A program made the translations under genes and the position numbers. From NCBI GenBank assembly GCA_963969395.1, contig OZ017803.1, positions 7,936,001-8,000,000 on the forward strand: 64,000 nucleotides of DNA. Direction: 5' to 3'. Of this stretch, positions 37,784 through 50,619 are shown one piece after another. The notes beneath the pieces were generated by a model. It was not told the DNA's origin. It worked only from the letters and a program-made list of their open reading frames with translations, and searched no databases. This stretch comes from Pseudoscleropodium purum. Its lineage: Eukaryota; Streptophyta; Bryopsida; Hypnales; Brachytheciaceae. Every line of letters begins with the position of its first letter. The stretch's first letter is position 1.

Positions 37784-37899
37784 AGATTTCCTGGGAGCAT
37801 TTTGTGTCATTTTTAGTTGGTTGTGTTTTGTTTGTACCTTGCACCACCTTTATGATTTAATGTATATAAGAGGGGTTGAGAAAATCCAAGGCTGATACC

Positions 37900-40800
37900 A
37901 AGTAACTTAAAACTGTGAGTAAAGATAGTTCCCTAGTCTGTCTTAGCAACTGCCCAAGGCTTATGTCAAGGGTGGATCGCATGCCTTTGTAACATACGCT
38001 AATGTTCAAAATTCATTGCTAAGAGAGGAAGTTGCAAAAAGTCAAGTGAACATTGCCAACTGCAAACCTAATGAGGTAAAGCTATCAGAAACCAATCAGA
38101 GAGAAGATAAAGCTACTGAATAGATTAGACATACCCTATGCGTAAATTAGATTCAGCAGACATTTTGGCATTTTTGTAAAAAAGTGACGTGAGGTCTAAG
38201 GTGATATGTAAAAAAAGTGACACGGGTCATATTTAGAATGGTCTAAGGTGATATGAACTCTTGAAAATCTAACATGTAAACCCAATTTTGGCACTCAAGT
38301 GCCAAATCAGACCTTCACAAACACTAACATTGTTTATCAATAACAAAGGACCTTTTGGGCACCTTTGAAAAGGGCCCCCTCTAATAGTGAACAAAATTGT
38401 CTCATTGATGGTTCTTCAACCAACCCCAATTTTGGAGGTAATTGAAAGTCTCTCTTTGATGTCTGAAGAGGTCTAATACCTTCCGAGCATTGTTGCCTAG
38501 TTATGCAATATTATGTTTCACTATGGCTTTTCTTCAAGTCTCCTATCAAAGAATCAAATTGCAATGCTACAAGAGCCTTTATATACTTGTAATTTACAAA
38601 TGAAAATATTTGAAGTAGATCCAGTGTACTTAGTGGTTAGGGTCCACAAAATTGCTTCTTAAGACAAGTGTCAAAAGTTTTGGGACATTATTGATGAAAA
38701 CAAAGTTTGAAAATTTGAACAAAATAAAGTATTTTTTTTTCCTATTTTTGCAACAATTGTTGTGATTCTTATACAATGTCAAATTCCATTTGTTGACTAA
38801 AATTGTTGACTTTAATTTGATATAAAATGTTGACCCTAATCATTGTATCCTATATTTTAGTAACCATTCGAAAATTTTCAAAAATTGAATGCAACAAACC
38901 AAGTCAACTTCTAGATCTAATGAAAGCAATTTCAATTGCTTTTTGTGCAATCCCACTTGTAAAACCCAGTCAACTGACGTGCAATACATTTTTACGACCT
39001 TTCACATCCGTGAGATTCTTACTATGAGATCTCATACGGTTGATCTCACAAGGTTAATCCTATAAAAACTCAAGGGTAGACTAGGCAATTTCTTTTGTTT
39101 TTAAGGCTAAATTTTTTATACATCAAATGTATTATACATTTTCAATTGAATGCACTTTAAAATCTAGCCTTAAATCATTGCAAATATGAAAACTCCAAAG
39201 CTTATGGAAAAATGTATCTTGAGTATGTCTTGTACAAATTTCAAAAATCTATTTAAGAAGTAGCTTGAGTATCTCTCCTAAGCAATCTATCAAAAAATAC
39301 ATCTTACAAAATATATAAGTATGGTATTTACAATTACCAAATGAATGTATGAATCTAGTGGGTCTAAAGGTTGAAGCTCAACTATTTTACAACTAAACAA
39401 ATGTAAAAAAACTAAATTAATACATCTTTACTTCCAAAAATGTGCCCATTTTCACTATGACTATTCACATTACCTACTTTTCCACTTCATCAATGTTGTT
39501 CTTTACTTCAAAACTCTTCACCAACTCTTATATTCAAAGTCTTCACAAAAGTAGCAAGTAGTGATGGATCTATGACTCTGAAGTTGAAAATCAAGCATCC
39601 ACACAAGGATCCAAAATAATATGCTCTATTTGGGATAGAAACGCTTTGGCCCTTTGAAATTAGAATATATACACTACCACCTCCTTGGACTTCAACAATA
39701 GATTTGCTTCTAGATCCTTCTATCAATCCTGTTGATTTGCTAAAAACAAGTTAGAAACTAAATTTAAAATAAAAACTCAAGATAGAAAACATTATAAAAA
39801 AAATTTAAGGTTAGAATGATCACGTGGTTCTTTTTTTGTTTTATTTGCTCATCTTCTAAAATCTCCATGTATATGAGGGGTTTTCCCTTAGCAAGGGCAC
39901 TTATATTTGAAATAACATCTTGACGAACTTTCTAATCAATGTTTCTAGGGACATCATTATATTGACCATAACTTTAATTTATAATCTCAATGTCTAGTGA
40001 TTTTCATCCCCTTTTCAACATGAATATGGCTTGCTTCCATCCTACTTATGTCCATTCTTCTTTGCCTCTTGTTTGAATTTAAGTAACATTCATTTCCAAC
40101 AATACCGTCACAAACCTCAATCAAAGTCTTTACTATCCTACCAAGAATATTCTCTCTAACATATTTTGGCACTAAGAATAGTAGTTGAATAGGTGGTTTC
40201 CACTTCAAAAGGTCATTAGTGAGTTGAAGCCAATGACTCTTCATTATCTTGAATGTATTCACAACATCTAAAGTATAACAATCCACTTGGTTGGCACATT
40301 GCTTCAACATTACTATGGATTATACTCATCTTAAAATTCTTTGACAAGCCTAAGAAGTATCTATCAAAGCAAATACATATGCTTCATTAAAACATAATTA
40401 GTAATATAAAAATTATATTTACAAGATAAACCAACACATTCAACATTTCAATTTATATAAAGAAAAGAAACCTATGAAACTATACTTGAGAAACTCTTCC
40501 CCAAAGTTGTTACAATGTAATTCAAACTAATTTGTATAGGTATCTTGCATTTCTAGCTAGTTTGCTAGCTACAAATGAAGAAAATTTTGCAACAAAAATA
40601 GACAAATCTACTATTGACTCTATATAAATGTGAAATTGAAGCCTCATCTTTTGATAATAGTAATTGTTCCTCCTTTATAGTCGAAAGGTCTCTTTTCTTA
40701 ACTTCTTGATCCAAACTATTCCAAAATGAGTGCTTTATTGACTCTATGCCTACATTACATATACGAGTATACTTGCTAAGTTCATACACCTTTTCATAAA

Positions 40801-43760
40801 CAAAATTACATCTAGTATACATTAAGAAAAATTAGAACAAGCTCATAAAAATAAAAAATGTATATGAAAAAGAGAAATTTAAAAAATATATATATATCTA
40901 GGGAGTAGATGCATAGTTGAGTGACTGAATTTCTTATTACAGTCTTGAAAATTGTGAAAAATTCATTTTTAAATTGATCAATAGGGCACTTAAATTTTTT
41001 TCTATGAAACAACTTAATTTTGGTAAATTAACTTTTACAAGACCAACATGCATTTTTTGGCTGTACAAAAAATTTGGACCAGCTATTGTAAATGAAGATT
41101 TGTATATTTCAATGTGAAATGTTAATAGAAGGTGTAGACCAAAAATATCTTTTATATGCACTAAATTTCACAACATTTGGAAATAGGAGTCAAAAGTTAT
41201 GGCCTAATATGTTTTTTTGGTTATAAATGGATAGTTTGGGTAGATTAAAAAAAATCACTTTTTGAAGAAACAAACTTGAAATTGATTTTTTAGAGTTATA
41301 TATATTTGGAAAGATTTGATTCATTCCATTTTGATCAGTGAGTCAAAAGTTATGAAGATTTTTTGTTTGCAAGTAGTTATGGATTCTCTACTCTACCCTA
41401 AACCTTGAAGTCCTTTATCTTACTCAATTTTCAATATTTTTGGAGAAAAAATAACATTATAGGTTTTTGATTGTTTATTACAACATTGCAATTATTGGAA
41501 TTGGCATTTTTTAATTCCATAACTAAATTGTTAACAATTTTGTATTTTGAACCATTTTCTACTACTATCTACTTACTATTTTTTTGGTATATGTTGTATA
41601 ATTCCAAATGATTTGAAAATTTTCAAGAATGTGGCCAATTTGTCTAGAAAAAAGAATCCAAAGAATCACCACCATTTTGGACCTTCTTGCATAGAAAAGT
41701 GAGCTTGTGAAGTGTAGTTGCCTTACTTTTTGCAACGCACCAAAAAAGAAATGATTTTGTATAGGGTCTAATGAATCTAACTCCAACGCACAATACCACT
41801 TCACTTCCAAGTCTAAGCTTGCTAGTTATATATGAGTGCAATTTGATTGATTTCAAATTGATTTCATGCATGCATGCAATCTTTCATTATGCGATTTTTT
41901 CATGCGTAGAAACACTCCAATGCCCAAACAATTATAATGGTTGATTTCTTCTTTCAAAAGACTCATGTGCACATTTTGTATCATCAATATCTAGATCTTT
42001 AATTTTTTTGCTTTCTTGTCCAAATGTAAGGGTCACATTTTGGGTAATGTTTATTGTGGGTGTACATATGATACTCCTTTTCTTTAATCATCCATATGCT
42101 CACAAAAGAAATACATTTAAGTGTATACAATGAGATTCAATTTTGCCTCCATTCCTACAAAATATACTTATATACTCCTGTCAACTTTTGTGAAGGTTAT
42201 ATAAAGTTTAAGGCATTGCCACCTTTTGTTCATTGCCTCAATTATAGTTGTTGCATAAAGTAGGACGTCTATAAATCACCTATTTAAGCCTATCTACTTC
42301 ATCAATGACAATAATAGATATTTTAAGGAGCATGTCACTCATTCCTAAATAGGAGATGCATTTAGAACCTAGTCAATTCAAGAACCTCCTACCTTAATGC
42401 TCAATACAAATGCAAACTTATGAATGGGCTTGTAGAACACTAAGGCCCCCTATTATTTTGAACCTACTCACAGAACATTGAGATAGTCTTTTGTGCAGTA
42501 GGTTGTCAATTCAAACATTCTCCTTTAGGTTATAATAACTTTTGTAGTTCATTGAATTAGTTATGTATTGATTAACCCCTAAAATTCCTTGACTACATTT
42601 TTATCCAAAACACCTCTAAATTGTCATTTCTTTTACAAATTTCAAATTTTAGGAAAAATACATTTTTGGATATATGTAATTGTAGCTCGTAGGATCATTT
42701 GGCACATTATTAAACTAAGTGTAGGGTAAAATATATAGGAATTTATTTTTTTGCAATAAGATTTATAAAGGATTTACAAATACGTTAAGAAGCAATGAAA
42801 ATATCCAAATCCATTATAAATAATGTAGGTAGCCTACAAAATAATCTAGACTATTCAAATTTGTACATGTAATTAAGGGCTAAAAAATTGGATACTATAA
42901 ACTATATTTAATATAACATGTTTTGGACAATCGGATTACGGTTGGCTAGATAAAAAATTGGAACAATCCTAGGGGTTTATTAGATGGAATTCTTATCAAT
43001 TGAAGTAGGGGTTAGGGTTCCAATTCCATCCATTTTGTTGACTATCATTGTTTGTGTGTTTGAGCATTCTTGATGTGGTTTAAAATTTAGGATTTCGCAC
43101 TTTTGAGCTTCTATAGGGATGCATTGATGGATGAAGCCATTTTGTTTTTTTAGTTTGAGGATGAATCAATTGTTTTGTTTTGGGTTTAGACAAATATATT
43201 CCTATTGTATCCAAAAAGTTATAGTACTATTGAAACAACATTGAACTCCTTTGATTTTGAGTTGAGTGAATTTATCATAACAAAATTCCAAAATTTGGGA
43301 TTGTTTTTTTCACATTTGGAAGTGAACATGATGTGCGATTTTTTGAGGGGTTTTGAGCATCAAATATTTTGAGTTTCCTACTCTAGACATTTTTTCAATT
43401 CTGCTTTGACTCAGTGACAATGGTATTAGTGATGTCACAATGTTGTAAACAATAGTGAGAATTTCTTGTATTTTGTGTCTATGAGCTTGTATTTGTAAAG
43501 GTACATAAACTATACCAATTTTTCCAATTACAATGAATGTATGTTGTTTATAATGTCTATAGTTCTTATGCTTGATTATGATATGTTTGTTGTGACTGTC
43601 TTTATGTTTTTGCATGTTTGATTTACATAATGCTTTCAAGTTTTTTGTCCAAGACACTCTACTAAAACATTGTGGGTTTTTAAGTTCATTGCCTATTTGC
43701 AAAAGGTAAACTCTTTGAAATAGTCTTGAGTTTAGTTATGTAGGAAAAATAATAGAATTG
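37900..43760. other. Gene-poor AT-rich DNA with minor coding-like relics
   Basis: No recognisable gene. A short local repeat with AAGTGACGTGAGG and GTCTAAGGTGATATG lies at about 38180-38260. On the minus strand at 40310-39987 a 107-codon frame, and at 39726-39508 a 72-codon frame, have protein-like composition but no motif I can name; they may be relics of one decayed gene or transposon. The remainder is simple AT-rich sequence. Confidence 0.45.
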
Positions 43761-43969
43761 ACTCTATAAGGAATCTGTATTTTAGGTGATGGATTTTAGG
43801 TGACATTCAATGTAGTAATCCATATTTTTTATGTCAACAATAATGTCTACCACAACATCAAGATGTTATAGCAGACATTATAATTGACATAAAAAACATG
43901 GATTATTACATTGAATCATTTGAATGTCCCCTAAAATCCATCACCTAGAACACAGGTTTCTTATAGTAC
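43761..43969 (+). mobile_element. Long-TIR MITE, family T, copy 2
   Basis: Left arm CTATAAGGAATCTG then TTTTAGGTGATGGATTTTAG; right arm is the inverse, ending TTTCTTATAGTAC. Inner inverted pair around AATCCATATTTTTTATGTC and its complement near 43890-43910. About 209 bp, non-coding. The arms carry a double copy of TTTTAGGTGA. Confidence 0.8.
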
Positions 43970-44156
43970 ATTTGATGTCTTTTCAAGTGTAATGCATTGA
44001 GGCAGTTGTTACAACCGATCTCTTTAGATGGCTTCTTCTATAGATGGATTTTATGTATATGGTCCACACATGTGTTTAACAATTAGAACCTCTCTCACAT
44101 CAAATACAAACTTCACCCCTGATGATGTCAAATGAACCTCCTCCAATTTTCACTCC

Positions 44157-44552
44157 AATTCCGGTTTGGAATTTGTAGGTGGAGTGACAGCCTGTTGCTG
44201 GAGTATAATCAATTTCTCCTTCATGTTCTCTATATTGAAATTGAGTTTTGCAGTGTTGGCCATGGCTACGGCGTTAGCATTCTTCTTATTGAAAGTAAAT
44301 CTCATAGTATTGGCTACAGCTAAGGCGTTGGCGTTTTCCGTATTTCAATGACCCTATTGTTCGAGGTAGAGTCTCATCCTTGCAATAGTAGCCATAAAAA
44401 CAACCGACAACACCCCTATAGACAAAGTTGTAAGGATAATTGCCGATTGATTGTAATTCCAAGAAATCTATTGCCAAAGTTGGATGGTGACTAGATGGAG
44501 CTTCACTATGCACTGGATGGAATTGGAATGCATGAGCATGGCAACTATTCAA
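44157..44552 (-). pseudogene. Unidentified coding-like relic with internal repeat
   Basis: On the minus strand, 44552-44286 reads as an 88-codon frame with Tyr/Gly-rich stretches. In a nearby frame at about 44340-44157 the translation contains an imperfect double repeat of the type N-A-N-A-x-A-x-A-N-T, followed by a short Leu/Gln-rich segment and a stop. At the DNA level the repeat is visible as two copies of GCTA(C/A)(G/A)GC(G/T)(T/A)-rich phrases 60 bp apart (44266 and 44320). I do not recognise the family; likely a fragment of a decayed mobile ORF or gene. Confidence 0.3.
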
Positions 44553-44828
44553 TTCATGGTTTACATCTTGAAGTTCTATCTTGGTATTGTTACTGCCATG
44601 ATATCATTGTCATGCTAAACAAAAATATGATCAAATTGATCAATGCAAAAGCGGAGCTGAAGTAGATCTGAATTAGAATACAATGCAACAAGAAAAAAAT
44701 AGGAACGTAGCAAGAGCAAATCTAAGAAGAACAAGAACAGATTGGATTGAAGACGGAGCATAGCAAGAATTGAACAGGGTTACCAAGACAATCGATGGAT
44801 GTAGACTTGAGGTCCACAACATCCAGTG

Positions 44829-45175
44829 ACATTTGAAAAAAATATGTTGTCTACTAATGTCGTCTGTCCTATCCACCCACCTCGTTCACCACGACACCAT
44901 CTGCTAGTGTCCTCACAAGACTATCCACCAGATTTGATAGTCAACATTCAACAATTGAACCGTGTCTACTTGATTGGACGGCCTAAATGTGGTGGACAAT
45001 TGGGCATCCACCTTGTCCGCCTTATTTGCCCCATCCGTCTACCCTATTCATCCCATACGCCTTGTTCACTCATTCAGCTTTTGACAATGTTTTGGACGTT
45101 GTGGATGTAGCATCCCGACATCCTATTTTTGGACGTTATTTTGCTCAGGACGTAGAATTTATTCAACTTTGGAGT
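44829..45175 (+). mobile_element. Probable decayed relative of the GC-rich hAT element
   Basis: This stretch keeps the phrase order of the GC-rich elements further right: TTGATTGGACGGCC-like, GTCCGCCTTATTTGCCCCATCCGTC-like, and an end of GGACGTTATTTT then GGACGTAGAATTTATTCAAC. In the intact copies the last phrase is GGACGCTATTTTGGGGC followed by GACGTAGAGATTTGTCAA. Most CG dinucleotides have become TG or CA here. The exact ends are unclear and no target duplication was found. Confidence 0.5.
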
Positions 45176-45552
45176 TGAAGTAGATGTAGAGTTGGAGAAG
45201 TAGTAAAGTTGAAGCAAGGTTCGGCACAAGAGTGAAGTCAAAGTTGAAGTTGAAGTCGGAGTAGGCGCTCATCAGAGGCGGAGCAAGAGCAAATGGGAGG
45301 CAAATGGAGGCAAATCAACACAAAAGCAGAGAAGGCACAATAGAAGAGAAGAGCGGAATAGAATGGAAGAGAGCAAAGCTAGAAAGGAGCAAAGCCAACG
45401 CCAAAGAGAAGTGGAGTGTGAAGGCAATTGCAAGCAAGACTGCACAAGAACATGAGCTAAATAAGGCTACGCAGGAGGAACCTATTGTCCAACACTTTGA
45501 ACTGAACCAAAAACCAAATGCTAGGTAAGTATTCAAACCTCAACCTTTTGCC

Positions 45553-45745
45553 TTCAAGACCTATTTCTTTGTCTTTAAGGCTACTATCTTTGTTTGTAAA
45601 CCAATTCTTTTGTTTGTAAACCTAATATTTCTGTCTTTAAACCTAATCTCTTTGTCTTCAAACCTAATCTTTTTGTCTTCAAATCCAATCTCTTTATCTT
45701 GAAATCTAATCTTTCCATCTTCAAACCTAATGTTTTTGTCTCCAA
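45553..45745. repeat. 21-bp minisatellite
   Basis: About nine imperfect units of AACCTAATCTCTTTGTCTTCA. Because 21 is divisible by three, the minus strand reads as a seven-residue repeat rich in Lys, Leu and Thr (LGLKTKR) inside a 76-codon frame at 45814-45584. I regard the frame as a by-product of the repeat rather than a gene. Confidence 0.8.
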
Positions 45746-45920
45746 TAATATATATTTTTTATACTCCAACTCCAAATATGCACTTAGAGAGGGAAAACTT
45801 TCTAACAACAACAAGGGAATTCAATAGCATACCTCATCTTCAATTAATTCATCAAAAAATGGTTGAATTTCTAAAATGTTGTTTCAATCTCTTATGCAAA
45901 CTTTCAACATTAAAGCATAA

Positions 45921-46288
45921 CATTAGAAGATTTTGGGGGCCTTTGGATGCCTGTGAGTTATCACAGCCTATGAACGTAGGAAACAGGTTCAGTGCAGCAG
46001 TCTGACATGGCTGAGCCCCTGCCATGTCATTGACCAAATTTTAAATTTTAAATTTTTAAATTTTTAAAATTTTAAAATTTTTAAAATTTTAAAATTTTTA
46101 AAAAATTTAATTTTTAATTTTTAAAAATTTTTACTTTTTGCATTTGGAGATTAAATTTTTATTTTTTTATTTTTTTTATTTTATGAAAAAAAGAATTCTA
46201 ACACCGGACCATTCCCCTCGCTGTAGGGAACAACTGCCGGGGAACAGGCCCGAAACAGGCTTTTGGACCCACCAAAACTCTTCTAATG
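45921..46288. mobile_element. Foldback MITE, family F, copy 2
   Basis: Inverted ends CATTAGAAGATTTTGGGGGC and, on the other strand from 46288, CATTAGAAGAGTTTTGGTGG. The core holds an inverted GACATGGC/GCCATGTC pair near 45998-46027 followed by a highly self-complementary AAATTTTAAA tract (about 46035-46130) and GGGGAACA repeats on the right. Same design as the element at 50620-51156. Non-coding. Confidence 0.75.
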
Positions 46289-46460
46289 CCTTATACTTGT
46301 CCTAAATATCCAATTTCAATATAAATATATGACATAAACCTTAAAACCAAAATCATACAAAACAAACAAAATTAGCAAGAACTCCAAAACCCAACTACTA
46401 TTGAAAAAAACCCTTACTAACATAAAATTTTGTTGCAAAAAGAACAAGAATGCAACTATT

Positions 46461-46737
46461 CATTACAAAAGTTTTGAGGCCTCCATAAGTTTGCAAGCTT
46501 TGCATTGCTGCGATGCAATTAGGGAAAAAATTAAAAATAAAAATAAATTTTTATTTTTTATAATTTGAAATCTGATGTGGTACTAGTAGTGCCACATCAG
46601 CGCCACATCACATTGACTATTTCTTTAATATTTTTTTCAAAAAATATACATTTTTTTATTTTTCTGTAATTGCATCGTAGGGGTTGCCGAAAATAAAAAA
46701 TTGGCAGTCCTTTGGAGGTCTCAAAACTTTTGTAATG
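46461..46737. mobile_element. Foldback MITE, family F, copy 3
   Basis: The best preserved ends of the family: CATTACAAAAGTTTTGAGGC at the left and the same sequence with one change on the other strand from 46737. The core contains GTGGTA and two GCCACATCA copies near 46577-46611, and AT-rich arms. 277 bp, non-coding. Confidence 0.85.
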
Positions 46738-47278
46738 TACATTGATTATAGTTATCAAACACACAAAGCAAGGGAAAACCCAATTATATAAAAACACAAA
46801 AAACACAAGCAACTATTGGAGGCACTTGAAGCTATCAGAAGCTCTTATAAAGCTCATATCTATATTTTATTGGGAGCATCAAGAACTATAGAGGTATTTG
46901 ATCAAATAACTAGGTGTTGACTATTGGGAGTGTTTGAAAGCTCATAAACTTCTTATCAAGCATATATCCCTTATTATCAAAACCAAACCAAACCAAAACT
47001 CAAAAACCTAAGCCAAAAACAAAGCTTACACTTCAAAACTTCAATAAAAATCCAACAAACCTATAAAACTACAATAAAACATATTAAGGACCTAAACCAA
47101 AAATACAATCTACACACAATACAATCTTAAGCAAAACCAAAAATTACACAAATAAATAAATAATAAATAAATAGAAATGAACAAAATAAATAAAAATTAA
47201 AAAAATTAAAAACTATGATATAAAAAAATAAAACAAAACCAACACAAAATATACTTCCCAACTTTAAAAATAATAAAC

Positions 47279-47496
47279 CACTATAAGAAACCCGCGTTTT
47301 AGGTGATGAGCCTAATTTTTTTAAATGGATTTTAGATGATGTCCTATGCAACAAACCCATGTTTTCATGTCAATTAAATGTTCAACATCATACCAATGCT
47401 GATATAAAAACACATGTTTGTTGCATTAGATGTCATCTAAAATCTATTAAAAAAAATTAGGGCTCGTCATCTAAAACATGGTTTTTTTTTTATAGT
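47279..47496. mobile_element. Long-TIR MITE, family T, copy 3
   Basis: Starts CACTATAAGAAACCCGCG and ends with the inverse (CATGGTTTTTTTTTTATAG). The inner arms ATTTTAGATGATGTCCTATG and their complement at about 47430-47450 are clear, as is the second TTTTAGGTGATGAGCC block. About 218 bp, non-coding. Confidence 0.75.
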
Positions 47497-47840
47497 CAAT
47501 CTATACAAAAAAATAAAAGAAGACAAATATACACATTTAATACTCTCTCTGTCCCAATTGAAAATGATTTTCTTGTTAAACAATTTGTTCTAGATTAAGA
47601 ATAAGAATAGCATTTCTTCAAAAAAAATTTGATATGTAAATAAAATTCAATGCACTCATATTATCCTAAAATTTTGGATTTTGAAATCTTTTTTAAAATT
47701 TGGTTTTAATGTACTTAAAATTTTTGAGACCAATTCTATTAAACACCACTGGTGGCCACTCAATTCTTAGCAATAGCCACAAGAACATATAGAATTGACC
47801 CACTTAAGCAAAGTCATGTATATGTTAGTGCTATTTCATT

Positions 47841-48139
47841 CAGGGTTGACACGACGTCCGGACGCGGACGCTGTGTCCGCAGCGTCTGCTGACATTCGCG
47901 GTCCCGGCGGATGCAGCGTCCGCCTGTCCGTCCGCCCGATTACGGCCGGCCGATTGACGCATAGACTGATCTGGTCCGCACGATCTGGGCGTCCGCCTCG
48001 GGCGGTCGGGCCGTTCGCCCCGCCCCGTCCGTCCGCTTTCCGACGGCGGTCGGGACGTTGCGTCCGCTAGCGTCCGGACGTTCAAACGTCCGGAAAACGG
48101 ACGCTATTTTGGGGCGGACGTTGAGATTCATCAACCCTG
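47841..48139 (+). mobile_element. GC-rich hAT-type MITE, copy 1 (complete)
   Basis: Begins CAGGGTTGACA and ends ATCAACCCTG, a terminal inverted repeat of about 10 bp. It is flanked by the perfect 8-bp duplication ATTTCATT (47833-47840 and 48140-48147). The 299-bp interior is dominated by GTCCG/CGGAC motifs and CG dinucleotides, in sharp contrast to the AT-rich flanks. An 8-bp target duplication with CAGGG ends is the signature of hAT transposons. No transposase; mobilised in trans if active. Confidence 0.88.
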
Positions 48140-48419
48140 ATTTCATTAAACTCGAGGGTCACTAATTTTAACAGGATTTTAATTAGTGAGGGCCACCCAT
48201 GGATGATGCTAACATACTACTGACTTGATATAGCAATATGAACCCTCTCCATTGGAGCAAGTTCTTCATTCAAGCCTACATTTGTGAAATTGTTCTTTAA
48301 AAGTTGCAAATGAAATAATTATTTACAATAGAAGTGGAAATGTAATCTACTTTCATGGATTTGAGCATTATAGAGTAAGAAATTGCCCATGAATCACAAC
48401 AAGATCATTTTGGGACTAA

Positions 48420-50619
48420 AAACTATAGCCAACATGAAGATCATTTTGAAATAGAGGGAATAATATTTAAAGATGAAGATATTGAAACCAACCCAGAACA
48501 TACACTCAAAAGCCTAATAAAAACCTTAAATCAGAATCAACAAAAAAGATACAAACATTTCTTTCTACCAAACACCATACACCTTAAACCAAAGTTTAGC
48601 CACATTAGCAAAATTTTTATACCTCTTATACAAGAGAATCACCCACTCAAACCAACATAGTTAACACAACTAAATACATTATGACAAACACATAATGAAC
48701 ACATACACAAGAATAATTTTTATTTGCAATCATCACAATTTTAGCTCCAAGCCCAAACAATTGCAAAAAAGAAATCAATATAGACAAAACACAACAAATT
48801 ACTACAATTCTACAACAACTACAAAATACACCCCAAGCAACTCAATCTGGTATAAATAAACTACAAGAATTTCTTATCAACAATATTGAAATTATAACTA
48901 CACCCAATACCATCAACAAAAAACTATATGAAACAATATGTACCACACCTAACATAAACCTCCAAAAATTGTAAGAAAAATTTGCATACCTACCAATACC
49001 GCTCCTCACCAAAGTACTTGAATGCCTACAACCCATCTCTAAATTCACACAACCCATCACATAAAATACACCACCACCACTACAACCACATCAACCCACT
49101 TATACAACTCACGCCACACATTTCCTTGCATAAAATGTAGCTTCTCTAAACACATCGCTACCAAGAACTCAAAAACTAATAAAAAAAACTATCTAAAACC
49201 ACTAGCAATAATCTCACTTCAAGAAATTAAACTGATAGCTACAAAATCAATAAAATACCTCAAGAAATTTTTTCTTCAATTCACACTTGTATGTAACCAT
49301 GCCCACAATGCCATCCAATATAGTAAAAAAAACTACTTCAACTACACCCTCCTTAGAGCAAGATTAATGACATTAATCTGTAATAATTATGCATATCTAG
49401 ACAATATACACAAAACAACAACTCCAAGTACAATATCCCTATATCTACAAATCATAGAAATACAAAATGAACCACAAAAATCATCCATAATCATTAATCT
49501 CTATATGCCAAGCCACCAAGAAGACCCCCCACCTCATAACTACAATCCAAACACATGCAAATTACCAACACTATACATACAAAACTACTATACAATATAA
49601 CATTACTAGGAGATTTCAACCATGACATACAACTTATTGGGAGGTATCACAACAATAGATGGAGACAACCCAACAACAAAGACGATGAATGGCATGAATT
49701 TATACAAAACCTTCAACTCCAATATATCAACACAAACATAACATATACAAGACAAGATGGAGAGGACTACACTTCAACAAGCCTAATAGATGGATATTAC
49801 ATAAAAAGTCAAAACTCACAAAATTGTACTTCTACTACAATCATTGACATAATACAAAATTTAGATCATTTTCTAGTACAACTAAATGTACCACCAAATA
49901 TATTAATATCATGCAAATCCATCCCACCTCCTACTCCACAGCCTCAAATCCCAAATACAATCCCCTTAAATACTATGAAATCACTCATTATAGAATCTAT
50001 GACCACAAATGATCTAATAATATACAACCTCACACAAACACTCACCAATACCATCACATTGCCTCTAGAACAATGAAATGATACAACAACCTCTATATAC
50101 CAACTTCTCAAAAATCTCTCCAATACATTTATTAAAACTTGTGCCAAACCACTACCTCCACCCCCACCACCAGGGTTGACAGGACGGTTGGACGTCCGGG
50201 ACGTCCGGACACGGACGTTGTGTCCACAGCGTCCGCTGACATTCGCGTCCGCCTGTCTGCCCTGTCCGCTTGACCCCATCCGCCCCGTCCGGCGTCCGGC
50301 TCAATACCCGTCCGCCTGATTACGGCTGTCCGATCGACACGCGGACTGATGTGGTCCGCACGATCTAGGCGTCCGCCTTGAGCCGTCCGCCCTGCCCTGC
50401 CTGTCCGCCTTCCGACGGCGGGAGGGACGCTGTGTCCGCTAGCATCCGTGCGTTCGGACGTCCGGAAAACGGACGCTATTTTGGGGCAGACGTAGAGATT
50501 TGTCAATCCTGCCCACCACTCACAACACTAACAAAAAAACAAGGAGCATTTCTCCCTAGAAAACTCCAAAACAAATGGAAAAAACAATTAAAAATCTACC
50601 ACAATAGTCATAAAGCGAT
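48420..50619 (+). pseudogene. Decayed ORF with endonuclease/exonuclease/phosphatase (EEP) domain, transposon-derived
   Basis: The coding strand is strikingly A+C-rich. From about 49202 the translation shows the EEP landmarks in order: ISLQEIK (Gln-Glu), a beta-strand TLICNNYAYL near 49369, IINLYMPS near 49493, LLGDFN near 49603, SLIDGYY near 49782 and LDHFLVQL near 49863, then a Pro-rich linker and a basic KWKKQLK tail near 50577. This is the endonuclease of a LINE-like or Helentron-like mobile element; which one cannot be told without the missing replication domains. Upstream a Cys-x-x-Cys pair near 49126 may be a remnant knuckle. Breaks: a one-base frameshift between about 49555 and 49600, an in-frame TGA at 50074, the hAT element at 50171, and abrupt loss at 50620 where another MITE begins. 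Confidence 0.65.
50171..50511 (+). mobile_element. GC-rich hAT-type MITE, copy 2 (complete)
   Basis: Begins CAGGGTTGACAGGACG and ends TGTCAATCCTG. Flanked by the perfect 8-bp duplication CCCACCAC (50163-50170 and 50512-50519). 341 bp, the longest copy. It is inserted into the EEP-type ORF: the host coding phrase resumes after the second duplication copy. Confidence 0.88.

Noticed and set aside
45304..45528. Lys/Glu/Ala-rich plus-strand frame
   Set aside because: Composition follows a purine-rich GAAG/AAGTTG low-complexity stretch; no start context or domain supports a gene.
47795..48146. Arg/Pro-rich open frames across the GC-rich segments (also 50132-50629, 50657-51025, 55759-56217)
   Set aside because: These frames exist because the hAT-type elements are GC-rich and stop-poor; all frames are open and none is conserved between copies.
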